NCBI RefSeq assembly: GCF_905212195.1
Contig: NZ_CAJMDQ010000038.1
Location: 1-22,671 of the forward strand
Origin: an uncultured Anaerotignum sp.
Lineage (GTDB): Bacteria > Bacillota > Clostridia > Lachnospirales > Anaerotignaceae
Reading direction: 5' to 3'
DNA length: 22,671 bases
Shown here in pieces: positions 1 through 7,887 of this stretch. Below the pieces are notes generated by a model. That model ran no database searches. It was not told where the DNA came from and worked only from the letters and a program-made list of their open reading frames with translations. The translations under genes were made by a program, and so were the position numbers. The first letter of the stretch is position 1, and each line of letters starts with the position of its first letter.

Positions 1-1
1 A

Positions 2-238
2 AAGAAAACAGTTGGAAAAATTGCCTGTAATAATTATTGTAACCAAGAATTAAAGAAAAAGTGCGAATGGCTGAAAGAAGTAGATAAATTTGCTCTGACA
101 AATGCCATATATAACATGAATGCAGCATATCGGAAGTTTTTCAGGGAACATGCAGGATATCCAAAATTCAAGAGCAAACATGACAGCCATAAATCCTATA
201 CAACCAATTATACAAATGGAAATATAACAGTAGAAAAA
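2..238 (+). mobile_element. tnpB: IS200/IS605-family TnpB (OrfB) gene fragment
   Basis: The frame is open from base 2 and encodes an N-terminal part of a TnpB/OrfB accessory protein, the RNA-guided nuclease of IS200/IS605 elements. Recognisable stretches are WLKEVDKFALTNAIYNMNAAY, then FFREHAGYPKFKSKHDSHKS and YTTNYTNGNITVE, all typical of clostridial TnpB. The 5' part lies outside the window. The central and RuvC-like catalytic parts and the zinc ribbon are absent, because at about base 236-239 the frame passes into GlmS sequence. It is therefore a dead remnant. No transposon end or omega-RNA region can be recognised here. Family assignment is from motif memory; the exact breakpoint is uncertain by a few codons. 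Confidence 0.85.
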
Positions 239-1921
239 TCAAAAGGTGAGTTAGCTAATCTTAGAAAAAAAATAGAAGAAGACCATAAGCCTGATGGACA
301 TTGTGGAATTGGTCATACAAGATGGGCTACACATGGTGAACCATCAGATATTAATTCACATCCACATGGAAGCAAGAGAGTATCTATTGTACACAATGGT
401 ATTATTGAAAACTACAAGGATATTAAGAAATTCCTTATTGGAAAGGGATATTCATTTATTAGTGAAACAGACACAGAAACAGTTGCAAAATTATTAGATT
501 ACTATTATGAAGGTGATCCTATAGATGCAATTATTAAGACTTTAAATGACATAAGAGGAGCTTATGCTTTAGGAATTTTATTTAAGGATTTTCCTGATAA
601 AATATTTGCAGTTAGAAAAGACAGCCCTATGCTGGTTGGTATCGGCAAAAACGAAAACTTTATCGCTTCCGATATTCCTGCTCTGCTGGAATACACAAAA
701 GACTATTATCTGCTGAACGATAACGAAATCGTTGTACTGAAAAAAGATGGCATCACCATTCTGGATCTGGACAAAAACGAAATCAAAAAAGATATCTACA
801 ATGTAACATGGGATATCTCCGCAGCAGAAAAAGGCGGTTATGATTACTTCATGATGAAAGAAATCATGGAACAGCCTAAAGCTTTCAAAGCAACCATCAG
901 CCCCAGAATCGTAGATGGCGAAATCAAACTGGACAACATCAAATATACAGATGAAGATATCAGAAACATCAACAGAATTCATATCATTGCCTGCGGCAGT
1001 GCTTGGCACGCAGCAATCGTTGGCAAATACGTTATCGAAGATTACGCAAGAATCCCTGTAGAAGTGGATCTGGCATCCGAATTCCGTTACAGAAATCCTA
1101 TTCTGGACAAAAACGATGTTTGCATCATCATCAGCCAGTCTGGTGAAACAGCTGACACACTGGCAGCTCTGCGTGAAGCAAAGAGACAGGGTATCCGTAT
1201 TCTGGCAATCGTAAACGTTGTAGGCAGCTCCATTGCCCGCGAAAGTGATGACGTTCTGTATACATGGGCTGGCCCTGAAATCGCTGTTGCTACAACAAAA
1301 GGCTATTCTACACAGGTAGCCCTGATGTACCTGCTGGCAATGAAATTTGGTCAGGCAAGAGGTCATCTGTCTGCAGAAGAAGTGAAGAAACTGACAGCAG
1401 AACTGGAACTGGTTCCCGGTTACATCGAAAAACTGCTGACAATGGATGAAGAACTGAAAGAACTGGCAAAAGCACATGCACACGCATATGACGTATTTGT
1501 TATCGGTCGTGGTATCGACTATGCCGTTGCGCTGGAAGGTTCCCTGAAACTGAAAGAAATTTCTTACATCCATAGTGAAGCATATGCAGCTGGTGAACTG
1601 AAACATGGTACCATCTCCCTGATTGAAGAAGGTACACTGGTTGTTGCCATTGCAACACAGGATCCTCTGTATGAAAAACTGGTAAGCAATGTAAAAGAAG
1701 TAAAAGCAAGAGGCGCTTATGTTGTTGCCATTGCGAAAGAAGGCAATACAGAAATTGCAGAAGTTGCTGACAAAGTTATTTACATCCCTCAGATTAATGA
1801 CAAATTTACAGCATCTCTGAATGTAATTCCTATGCAGATCTTCTCTTACTATGTAGCCATCGAAAGAGGCTGCGACGTAGATATGCCCAGAAACCTGGCA
1901 AAATCCGTAACAGTAGAATAA
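116..1921 (+). CDS. glmS: Glutamine-fructose-6-phosphate aminotransferase (GlmS), 5'-truncated and fused in frame to a TnpB remnant
   Basis: GlmS makes glucosamine-6-phosphate from fructose-6-phosphate and glutamine, the first step to UDP-GlcNAc in the cytosol. Homology begins at about base 239 (SKGELANL); the 41 codons before it are TnpB. The glutaminase domain keeps GHTRWATHG, HNGIIENY and the SETDTE region but lacks the first ~45-50 residues, including nucleophile Cys1 and the EYRGYDSAG segment. Both SIS sugar-isomerase domains are complete (ACGSAWHAA, SQSGETADTLAALREAKRQG, YAAGELKHGTISLIEEG), as is the C-terminal tail NLAKSVTVE. Without Cys1 it should not use glutamine; ammonia-dependent or isomerase activity might remain. 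ATG 116 lies inside TnpB and has no clear ribosome binding site. Bases 239 to ~620 are AT-rich with TTA/CTT leucine codons, while from ~626 leucine is almost always CTG. No glmS ribozyme is visible upstream. Best read as a broken or chimeric gene. Confidence 0.85.
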   Translation: MNAAYRKFFREHAGYPKFKSKHDSHKSYTTNYTNGNITVEKSKGELANLRKKIEEDHKPDGHCGIGHTRWATHGEPSDINSHPHGSKRVSIVHNGIIENYKDIKKFLIGKGYSFISETDTETVAKLLDYYYEGDPIDAIIKTLNDIRGAYALGILFKDFPDKIFAVRKDSPMLVGIGKNENFIASDIPALLEYTKDYYLLNDNEIVVLKKDGITILDLDKNEIKKDIYNVTWDISAAEKGGYDYFMMKEIMEQPKAFKATISPRIVDGEIKLDNIKYTDEDIRNINRIHIIACGSAWHAAIVGKYVIEDYARIPVEVDLASEFRYRNPILDKNDVCIIISQSGETADTLAALREAKRQGIRILAIVNVVGSSIARESDDVLYTWAGPEIAVATTKGYSTQVALMYLLAMKFGQARGHLSAEEVKKLTAELELVPGYIEKLLTMDEELKELAKAHAHAYDVFVIGRGIDYAVALEGSLKLKEISYIHSEAYAAGELKHGTISLIEEGTLVVAIATQDPLYEKLVSNVKEVKARGAYVVAIAKEGNTEIAEVADKVIYIPQINDKFTASLNVIPMQIFSYYVAIERGCDVDMPRNLAKSVTVE

Positions 1922-1941
1922 GATTCATTGGTCTAAGCATC

Positions 1942-1983
1942 AAACGGACAATTTATGACTGTCATAAATTGTCCGTTTTTTTA
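1942..1983 (+). terminator. Rho-independent terminator after glmS
   Basis: A perfect inverted repeat pairs 1942-1959 (AAACGGACAATTTATGAC) with 1961-1978, its exact complement, around a very small loop, and runs into a T tract at 1976-1982. It begins about 20 bases after the glmS stop and should end that transcript. A-rich sequence on its left side also makes weaker termination from the other strand possible. Confidence 0.9.
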
Positions 1984-2148
1984 TGTTTTCATTTCAGTTT
2001 TGTCAGTAAGTATTCTTGACGAAAAAATGAAATTCCATTAGACTTTTCATGTGCAATTGTATAGATGAAAAAACCGATTTTTTCAAAATGTAAAAAATAA
2101 GTTAAGAAAATTGACAAATTCTTTTTTTAACATCGGAAAAGAAATTTG

Positions 2149-2177
2149 TTGTCATGCAAGATGCACAGAATTTTAAT
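2149..2177 (+). promoter_or_regulatory. Candidate sigma-A promoter for the mannitol/PTS operon
   Basis: TTGTCA (2149-2154) and TTTAAT (2172-2177) are separated by 17 bases; each box matches the vegetative consensus at five of six positions. Initiation would fall near 2184, leaving an untranslated leader of roughly 125 bases that contains the 2210-2253 inverted repeat. The assignment rests on pattern alone. Confidence 0.45.
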
Positions 2178-2209
2178 TAATATTTTATGCAAAACAAATA
2201 AAAAAGGAC

Positions 2210-2253
2210 TTTATGACAAGGATGCAAGGAAATTCCGGCAAAAATGTCATAAA
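2210..2253 (+). promoter_or_regulatory. Inverted repeat in the mtlR leader, possible operator or RNA stem
   Basis: TTTATGACA (2210-2218) is the exact complement of TGTCATAAA (2245-2253), 26 bases apart. Inside lies a smaller dyad, GGAA-A-TTCC (2228-2236). It is about 60 bases before the mtlR start and downstream of the candidate promoter, so it could be a protein-binding dyad or a leader RNA hairpin. No T tract follows, so it is not an ordinary terminator. A binding protein cannot be named from the sequence. Confidence 0.4.
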
Positions 2254-2311
2254 CTATTGGGGACAAACGTGAAATATCCTTTTGTTGTAAGGATTTATCA
2301 GAAGTATTAAA

Positions 2312-4480
2312 ATGAAAACATCGAAAGGTTGGTTTTTAAAAATGTCACGAGTGAACCAGGGTGGGGAACAAAAATCCGGATTGACCTCACGCCAAAAAGC
2401 AATCATTCAGATTTTAACACAATTTACGGCAGCGAATCCTGTTACGGTGGCTGCCATATCTGACAAGCTGAAGATCAGTTCCCGTACAGTGTTGCGGGAA
2501 ATGCCGACGATCGAAGCTTGGCTGGCAGAACATGACTTTACATTCCTGCGAAAGCCAGGGGTAGGCTTGGTGCTGGATGAAAGCATGGAAACCAGAAGTC
2601 GGATTTTGGAACTGCTCAATGAAACAGACATTGTGCAGGCATATTCCAAAGAAGAACGACGCAGACTGATTCTGGGAGAACTGCTCTTTGCCAAAGAACC
2701 GCTGAAGTTTTACTATTTCACATCAAAGTATAAGATTTCAGACGGTACTCTGAGCAACGACCTGGATCATCTGGGTGAGTGGCTGCGGCAGTATCAAATT
2801 CACGTGATACGCAAGCCGGGGCTTGGCATCTATACAGAAGGAAGCGAAGACCATTATCGACAGGCAATTGCCAATGCCATTTATGAATTTATGACGGAAG
2901 AGGAAATATTGGGACTCTTTCGGGAAAAGAAAGAAAAAAGAGAATCTGGTATTTCTGCTGCGGCACAAAGCCGATTGTTCCACTTCATTGATGATGAAAC
3001 CTTTGAGATTGTAGAAAAGGTATTGTCAGAAGTAGAACAGCAGATGCATATCAAGTATACGGACAGCGCTTATATGGGTTTGCTGGTGCATATTGCTCTG
3101 GCAGTGAAGCGGCTTCGGAATTTTGAAAAAATCGAGATGGAAGCCCAGCGGTTAGAATCCCTGAAGCGTTATCCAGAATACTCTGTGGCGGAAGAAATTG
3201 GCAGACGCATTGCCGAGCGTTTTGCCATCGAAATTCCACAGGAAGAAATTGGCTTTATCACCATGCATTGCATCAGCGCGCAGATCTGGCTCACAGGTCA
3301 GATGGATCATACACTTGCCGAACGTATGAATATGCGCCAGCTGGTGAAAAATATGGTGGATATTATAGAAAGGGAAATGGGGATTTCCCTGAGCCAAAAC
3401 GAACAGCTTCTGACAGACCTGACAGAGCATATCACAGCGGTGTCCAGCCGCCTGCGTCTGCATGTGAAAGTCAGAAACGCGCAATTGGAAACCATAAAAG
3501 AGAATTATGGTGAAATTTATCGGGCAACGGAAAAAGGCTGTCAGCTTCTGCGTCATGCCGTTGGCGTAGCGGAAGTGCCGGAAGCGGAAATCGCTTTCAT
3601 TGCCATGTATATCTGTGCTGCCGTGGAAGATCAGCAGTCACAGCAGGGAAAAATACCCGTTGTCGTGGTGTGCCCCACAGGTTTGGGCACATCCAAAATG
3701 TTAGCGGTGCAGCTGACAAAGGAATTTCATAATCTGGAAGTACGGGAGATTATATCTGCATTTCGCATCGATATACAAAAGCTGCAAAGAGAAGGAATAC
3801 GCCTTTTGATCTCAACAGTACATCTGGACATTGATTTTCCTTATGTTTGTGTGAACCCCATTCTTTTGGAACAGGACAAGATTCTGCTGCGCAATGAACT
3901 GCGATTGTTGCCGATACAGCAGGCGGTGGTTCCACAGGAAAAACCGGCAGCAAGTCTTTCAAAAGATGGGCTGGTATTTATGACAAGACTGGGAGAGGAA
4001 ATCTTATATTTGCTGGATCACGTACAGCTGCTGGTTTTGCCCTATGCACAGGATAAGCAGGAATTGCTGTATGTAGCATCCGGCATGTTCACGGAAACGA
4101 AAGAAGCAAGGGAACTGATTGCCGACAGCCTTGCAAAACGGGAACAGATTTCTTCTACATATATTCGGGATTTTCAGATGATGCTGCTGCATTGCAAGAC
4201 CGGTGGAGTGAAGCATTGCTGCTTTGGATACATCAGACTGAAAAGACCGCTCTTTCAGTCAGAGGGCGTCATTGAAGGAGCCATTGTCATGTTGGTTCCA
4301 AAAGAAGGGGATTCTTTAGAGGCGGGATTGATGAGTGAGATCAGCAGTGGACTGCTGGAAGATGAAGCATTCTTTTCCGCCGTACAGAAAAAGGGAAGGA
4401 TTAGCATAATCGAGTCATTGGAAAAACGATTGATGCAATATTATCAAAAAACAATCAGTACAAGGATGGAGGGTTCTTAA
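2312..4480 (+). CDS. mtlR: MtlR-type PRD-containing transcriptional activator of the mannitol operon
   Basis: A 722-residue regulator of the BglG/MtlR class, whose activity is set by phosphorylation by the PTS. In order: a winged helix-turn-helix at ~24-80 (SDKLKISSRTVLREMPTIEA), a second DNA-binding domain at ~85-180, PRD1 with H260 and H319, PRD2 with H373, an EIIB-like domain with Cys454 in CPTGLGTSK, and an EIIA-like domain with a candidate phospho-His at 627 (LLHCKTGG). The second conserved PRD2 histidine appears replaced by Tyr433 (FIAMYICAA). Length fits MtlR proteins (~690 residues in Bacillus). It sits directly before mtlA; its stop and the mtlA ATG overlap by one base (TAATG), so they are co-translated. 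The start is uncertain: the AAGGA at 2288-2293 is 18 bases from ATG 2312, and an in-frame ATG at 2342 (MSRVNQGG) is also possible. Confidence 0.88.
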   Translation: MKTSKGWFLKMSRVNQGGEQKSGLTSRQKAIIQILTQFTAANPVTVAAISDKLKISSRTVLREMPTIEAWLAEHDFTFLRKPGVGLVLDESMETRSRILELLNETDIVQAYSKEERRRLILGELLFAKEPLKFYYFTSKYKISDGTLSNDLDHLGEWLRQYQIHVIRKPGLGIYTEGSEDHYRQAIANAIYEFMTEEEILGLFREKKEKRESGISAAAQSRLFHFIDDETFEIVEKVLSEVEQQMHIKYTDSAYMGLLVHIALAVKRLRNFEKIEMEAQRLESLKRYPEYSVAEEIGRRIAERFAIEIPQEEIGFITMHCISAQIWLTGQMDHTLAERMNMRQLVKNMVDIIEREMGISLSQNEQLLTDLTEHITAVSSRLRLHVKVRNAQLETIKENYGEIYRATEKGCQLLRHAVGVAEVPEAEIAFIAMYICAAVEDQQSQQGKIPVVVVCPTGLGTSKMLAVQLTKEFHNLEVREIISAFRIDIQKLQREGIRLLISTVHLDIDFPYVCVNPILLEQDKILLRNELRLLPIQQAVVPQEKPAASLSKDGLVFMTRLGEEILYLLDHVQLLVLPYAQDKQELLYVASGMFTETKEARELIADSLAKREQISSTYIRDFQMMLLHCKTGGVKHCCFGYIRLKRPLFQSEGVIEGAIVMLVPKEGDSLEAGLMSEISSGLLEDEAFFSAVQKKGRISIIESLEKRLMQYYQKTISTRMEGS

Positions 4481-6324
4481 TGAAAAATAGCATTCAGAAA
4501 TTCGGGAAATTCCTGAGTGCAATGGTTATGCCTAATATCGGGGCGTTCATTGCCTGGGGCTTTATTACAGCTTTGTTCATCGAAGCAGGTTGGATTCCAA
4601 ATGAAAGACTGGCAACACTGGTAGATCCTATGTTGAAATACCTGATTCCCACTTTGATTGCATTCCAGGGTGGTAGAATGGTTGGCGGCGACCGTGGCGG
4701 TGTTATGGGTGCCGTTGCAACATTGGGTGTTATTGCCGGTTCCGAACAGACCATGCTCATCGGTGCGATGGCAATGGGTCCTTTTGCCGGCTTGGTCATC
4801 AAAAAATTTGACAAAGCAGTGGAAGGTAAAATTCCTGCCGGCTTTGAAATGTTGGTAAACAACTTCTCTGTTGGGATTTTTGGTATGATTCTTGCAATCA
4901 TTGGCTATTATCTGATTGGTCCTGTTATGGCTACTATTCTGGCAATCCTGACAGCAGGTGTTGAAATTCTGGTAACAAACAAACTGCTGCCTTTCGTAGC
5001 AATCTTCGTAGAACCTGCGAAGGTACTGTTCCTGAACAATGCCATCAACCATGGTATCTTCACACCAATCGGTATCGAACAGGCTGCAGAAACAGGTAAA
5101 TCTATTATGTACATGCTGGAAGCAAACCCCGGTCCTGGTCTGGGCGTACTGCTGGCATACTGGGTATTCTCCAAAGACAAAGTGACAAAGAGTTCTGCAC
5201 CCGGTGCGGTTATCATCCACTTCTTTGGTGGTATTCATGAAATCTATTTCCCTTATGTACTGATGAACCCCGTGATCATCATTGCACCTATCGTAGCATC
5301 CATCGTAACAATCTTCTATTATAGCATCATGGGTGCAGGTCTGGTAGGTCCTGCTTCTCCCGGTTCCATCATTGCGTTCCTGGCAGTAGCACCTAAGGGT
5401 GAAACACTGAAAGTTCTCATCGGTGTTGTTCTGGCTGCAGCAGTTTCCTTCGTTGTAGCATCTCCTATCGTAAAACTGTCGGGTAATAAAAACCTGGATG
5501 AAGCAACAGATAAAATGAAAAACATGAAAGCTGAAGCAAAAGGTCTGGCAAAAGCAAACGGCGAAATCAAGAAAATCGTATTCGCTTGCGACGCAGGCAT
5601 GGGCTCCAGCGCAATGGGTGCTACAAAATTCAGAAACAGAATCGCACCTTTGAATCTGGGTATCACAGTTATCAATACTTCCGTAGATAATGTTCCCGCT
5701 GATGCAGATGTAGTTGTATGTCAGGCAGTTCTGCAGGATCGTGCAAAAGCAAGCGCACCTCAGGCTGAACTGATTACCATTGGTAACTTCCTGGCTGACC
5801 CTAATCTGGATGCACTGTATGCATCTTTGGAAGCAAAAGCTTCCGGCGCAGGCGAACAGCCCGCAGCTGAAGTGAAAGCAGAAACAGCAACCACAACAAC
5901 AAACAATGGCATCATGGTTGCAGCTGGTATCAAAACAGGTCAGGCATCTGTAAGCAAAGAAGAAGCGATTACAGCTGCTGGTAAACTGCTCCACGAGCTG
6001 GGCTATGTAAACGAAAGCTACATTCCCGCTATGCTGGAAAGAGAAAAAACTGTTTCCACATACATGGGTCTGGGCGTAGCAATCCCTCATGGCACATCTG
6101 AAGCAAAAGACGAAGTAAAGAAAACTGGTATCGTACTGCTGCAGTATCCTGAAGGCGTTGACTTCGGTGATGAAAAAGCTTATCTGGTATTCGGTATCGC
6201 TGGTATCGGCAACGAACATCTGGATCTGCTGGCAAAAATCGGTACAGTCATTGAAGAAGAAGAAAATCTGGATAAACTGAAAAAAGCAACAACTCCGGAA
6301 GAAATTCTGAAAATGTTTCAGTAA
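4480..6324 (+). CDS. mtlA: PTS mannitol transporter, EIICBA
   Basis: A 614-residue permease that takes up mannitol and phosphorylates it to mannitol-1-phosphate. The IIC membrane domain (~1-340) begins FGKFLSAMVMPNIGAFIAWG and contains the sugar-site signature GGIHEIYFPYVLMNP with Glu254. The IIB domain (~365-450) has phospho-Cys370 in FACDAGMGSSAMG. An Ala/Thr/Glu-rich linker (~450-480) leads to the IIA domain (~485-614) with phospho-His537 in GLGVAIPHGTSEAK. All three modules are present as in E. coli MtlA (637 residues), which explains the lack of a separate mtlF. A strong GGAGGG site lies within the end of mtlR, and the start codon overlaps the mtlR stop. Identity as a mannitol rather than another sugar permease is supported by mtlD next door. 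Confidence 0.95.
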   Translation: MKNSIQKFGKFLSAMVMPNIGAFIAWGFITALFIEAGWIPNERLATLVDPMLKYLIPTLIAFQGGRMVGGDRGGVMGAVATLGVIAGSEQTMLIGAMAMGPFAGLVIKKFDKAVEGKIPAGFEMLVNNFSVGIFGMILAIIGYYLIGPVMATILAILTAGVEILVTNKLLPFVAIFVEPAKVLFLNNAINHGIFTPIGIEQAAETGKSIMYMLEANPGPGLGVLLAYWVFSKDKVTKSSAPGAVIIHFFGGIHEIYFPYVLMNPVIIIAPIVASIVTIFYYSIMGAGLVGPASPGSIIAFLAVAPKGETLKVLIGVVLAAAVSFVVASPIVKLSGNKNLDEATDKMKNMKAEAKGLAKANGEIKKIVFACDAGMGSSAMGATKFRNRIAPLNLGITVINTSVDNVPADADVVVCQAVLQDRAKASAPQAELITIGNFLADPNLDALYASLEAKASGAGEQPAAEVKAETATTTTNNGIMVAAGIKTGQASVSKEEAITAAGKLLHELGYVNESYIPAMLEREKTVSTYMGLGVAIPHGTSEAKDEVKKTGIVLLQYPEGVDFGDEKAYLVFGIAGIGNEHLDLLAKIGTVIEEEENLDKLKKATTPEEILKMFQ

Positions 6325-6354
6325 AAAATAATTGAGAAGGTAAACGGATGTTAC

Positions 6355-6384
6355 AGCCGGCTGTGGTGCATACTGCGGCCGGCT
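6355..6384 (+). promoter_or_regulatory. GC-rich intercistronic hairpin between mtlA and mtlD
   Basis: AGCCGGC (6355-6361) pairs exactly with GCCGGCT (6378-6384). The stem continues inward through G-U and Watson-Crick pairs to a GCAT tetraloop (6368-6371), giving about 13 pairs. No T tract follows; instead the mtlD ribosome binding site GGAGGAGG (6391-6398) starts 7 bases later. It may protect the upstream mtlA mRNA end, mark a processing site, or tune mtlD translation. Function is inferred only. Confidence 0.5.
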
Positions 6385-6406
6385 TGTCCGGGAGGAGGAA
6401 TTTGGA

Positions 6407-7558
6407 ATGAAAAAAGCCATTCAATTTGGTGCAGGTAATATCGGCAGAGGTTTTATTGGGGCTTTGCTGGCAGAAGCAGGCTACCATGTTGTATTTGCAG
6501 ATGTAAACGAAGCTGTTATTGATAAAATCAATGCAGACGGCACTTATACTGTACACGTAATGGACGTTACTTGCAGAGAAGAAAAAATCACAAACATCAG
6601 CGGTGTAAACTCTACAACTGATGCAGTTCTGGAAGAAATCACACAGGCTGAAGTGATTACAACAGCAGTAGGTCTGGTGGTTCTGCCTAGAATCGCACCT
6701 GCCATTGCAAAAGGCATCACTATGCGTATGGAAAGAGGCATCACAGACTGTCTGAATATCATTGCCTGCGAAAATGCCATCAAAGCAAGTTCTCAGCTGA
6801 AAGCAGCTGTTTATGAAATTCTGGATGAAAAAGGGAAGGCTTATGCAGACCAGTATGTTGGTTTCCCGGATTGTTCCGTAGACCGTATCGTTCCTCCTGT
6901 AAAGAGCGAAAACTTCATTGATGTAGTTGTAGAAAACTACTATGAATGGAACGTAGAACAGGCTTCTTTCAAAGGTGAAATCCCTGCGATCAAAGGTATG
7001 AACCTGGCAGACAATTTGATGGCATATATCGAAAGAAAACTGTTTACACTCAATACAGGACATGCTATCACTTCTTATCTGGGTTATCTGAAAGGATACC
7101 ACACAGTAGATGAAAGCATCGGCGATGAAAAAATCTACGAAACTGTAAAAGCAGCTATGCAGGAAAGCGGCGCTGGTCTGATTGAAAAATATGGCTTCGA
7201 CAGAGAAGCACATATGGCTTATATCGAAAAGATCATTGGCCGTTTCCGCAATCATTACTTGGAAGACGATGTTGCTCGCGTTGGCAGAGAACCTCTGCGT
7301 AAACTGAGCGCAACAGACCGTCTGGTAAAACCCACTATGACCGCTGTTGGCTATGGTTTGCCCGTAGAACACCTGCTCATCGGTATCGGTGCAGCCCTTC
7401 ATTATGACAATGCCGCAGATCAGCAGAGCGTAGAACTGCAGGCAAAGATCAAAGAAAATGGCGTTCGCGCTGCTTTTTCCGAAATTTCCGGCGTAACAGA
7501 TGCGGCAATTCTGGACAAAGTAGTAGAAAAGTATGATAATATGAAAGCGTATCTGTAA
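6407..7558 (+). CDS. mtlD: Mannitol-1-phosphate 5-dehydrogenase
   Basis: A 383-residue cytosolic enzyme that oxidises mannitol-1-phosphate to fructose-6-phosphate with NAD+. The N-terminal Rossmann motif is FGAGNIGRGFIGALLAEAGY, followed by the nucleotide-site aspartate in FADVNEAV. The catalytic segment of the long-chain dehydrogenase family, ERKLFTLNTGHAITSYLGYL, contains Lys211, equivalent to Lys213 of E. coli. Length matches E. coli MtlD (382 residues). GGAGGAGG lies about 8 bases before the ATG. It follows mtlA by 82 bases with a hairpin but no terminator, and completes the import-to-glycolysis pathway. Confidence 0.96.
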   Translation: MKKAIQFGAGNIGRGFIGALLAEAGYHVVFADVNEAVIDKINADGTYTVHVMDVTCREEKITNISGVNSTTDAVLEEITQAEVITTAVGLVVLPRIAPAIAKGITMRMERGITDCLNIIACENAIKASSQLKAAVYEILDEKGKAYADQYVGFPDCSVDRIVPPVKSENFIDVVVENYYEWNVEQASFKGEIPAIKGMNLADNLMAYIERKLFTLNTGHAITSYLGYLKGYHTVDESIGDEKIYETVKAAMQESGAGLIEKYGFDREAHMAYIEKIIGRFRNHYLEDDVARVGREPLRKLSATDRLVKPTMTAVGYGLPVEHLLIGIGAALHYDNAADQQSVELQAKIKENGVRAAFSEISGVTDAAILDKVVEKYDNMKAYL

Positions 7559-7594
7559 GATATAATTTTTTAAAGAAAAAGGAGAAAAAATATT

Positions 7595-7855
7595 ATGGTA
7601 TCTAAAAAAGTAGTTGTTACAAATAAAACAGGTCTGCATGCTCGTCCCGCATCCAATCTGGTTGCATTCTGCAAAAATTACAACAGCAAAATTTTCCTGT
7701 CCAACGGCGAAAAGAAAGTTAGCGCTGCAAGCATCATCCACGTACTGACACTGGGCGTAAAAACAGGCACAGAACTGGAAGTTATCGCAGAAGGTGAAGA
7801 TGAAGCAAAAGCAGTAGAAGAAGTTGTAAAATTCATCGAAGCACTGGAAGACTAA
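7595..7855 (+). CDS. ptsH: Phosphocarrier protein HPr
   Basis: An 86-residue HPr that carries phosphate from enzyme I to sugar permeases. His15 lies in TGLHARPASNLVAF. Ser46, the HPrK/CcpA regulatory site of Gram-positive HPr, is conserved within VSAASIIHVLTLGVKTG. Both sites identify it as a general, regulation-competent HPr rather than a paralogue such as Crh or NPr. It starts 36 bases after mtlD, with AAAAAGGAG as ribosome binding site. Its product can phosphorylate MtlA and, directly, MtlR, both encoded just upstream. Confidence 0.96.
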   Translation: MVSKKVVVTNKTGLHARPASNLVAFCKNYNSKIFLSNGEKKVSAASIIHVLTLGVKTGTELEVIAEGEDEAKAVEEVVKFIEALED

Positions 7856-7887
7856 GAAAAGAAAAACGGTGAAGGGGAGTGAGCGAA

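Larger units (their letters stand above)
1984..2311 (+). other. AT-rich control region upstream of mtlR
   Basis: About 330 bases without a credible gene. It contains a candidate promoter (2149-2177), a long-spaced inverted repeat (2210-2253), and a small A/T hairpin, TGAAAAAA (2066-2073) with TTTTTTCA (2078-2085) around CCGA. A TTGACA at 2111-2116 has no acceptable -10 at 16-18 bases. Nothing recognisable as a riboswitch, T-box or tRNA was seen. Confidence 0.6.

Noticed and set aside
578..1606. A 342-residue - strand open frame opposite glmS
   Set aside because: Shadow of the GlmS isomerase domains. Notably it begins where the CTG-rich codon use begins, which supports codon bias as its cause.
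4477..6420. A 647-residue open frame on the - strand opposite mtlA
   Set aside because: It mirrors mtlA codon by codon, its translation is Cys/Phe/His-rich without any family motif, and mtlA is unmistakable. It stays open because strong codon bias in mtlA avoids the codons whose complements are stops.
7879..7887. GTG start for ptsI
   Set aside because: It lies in the ribosome binding site itself; ATG 7888 has correct spacing and gives the normal enzyme I N-terminus. The GTG at 13269 before rarA is rejected for the same reason.
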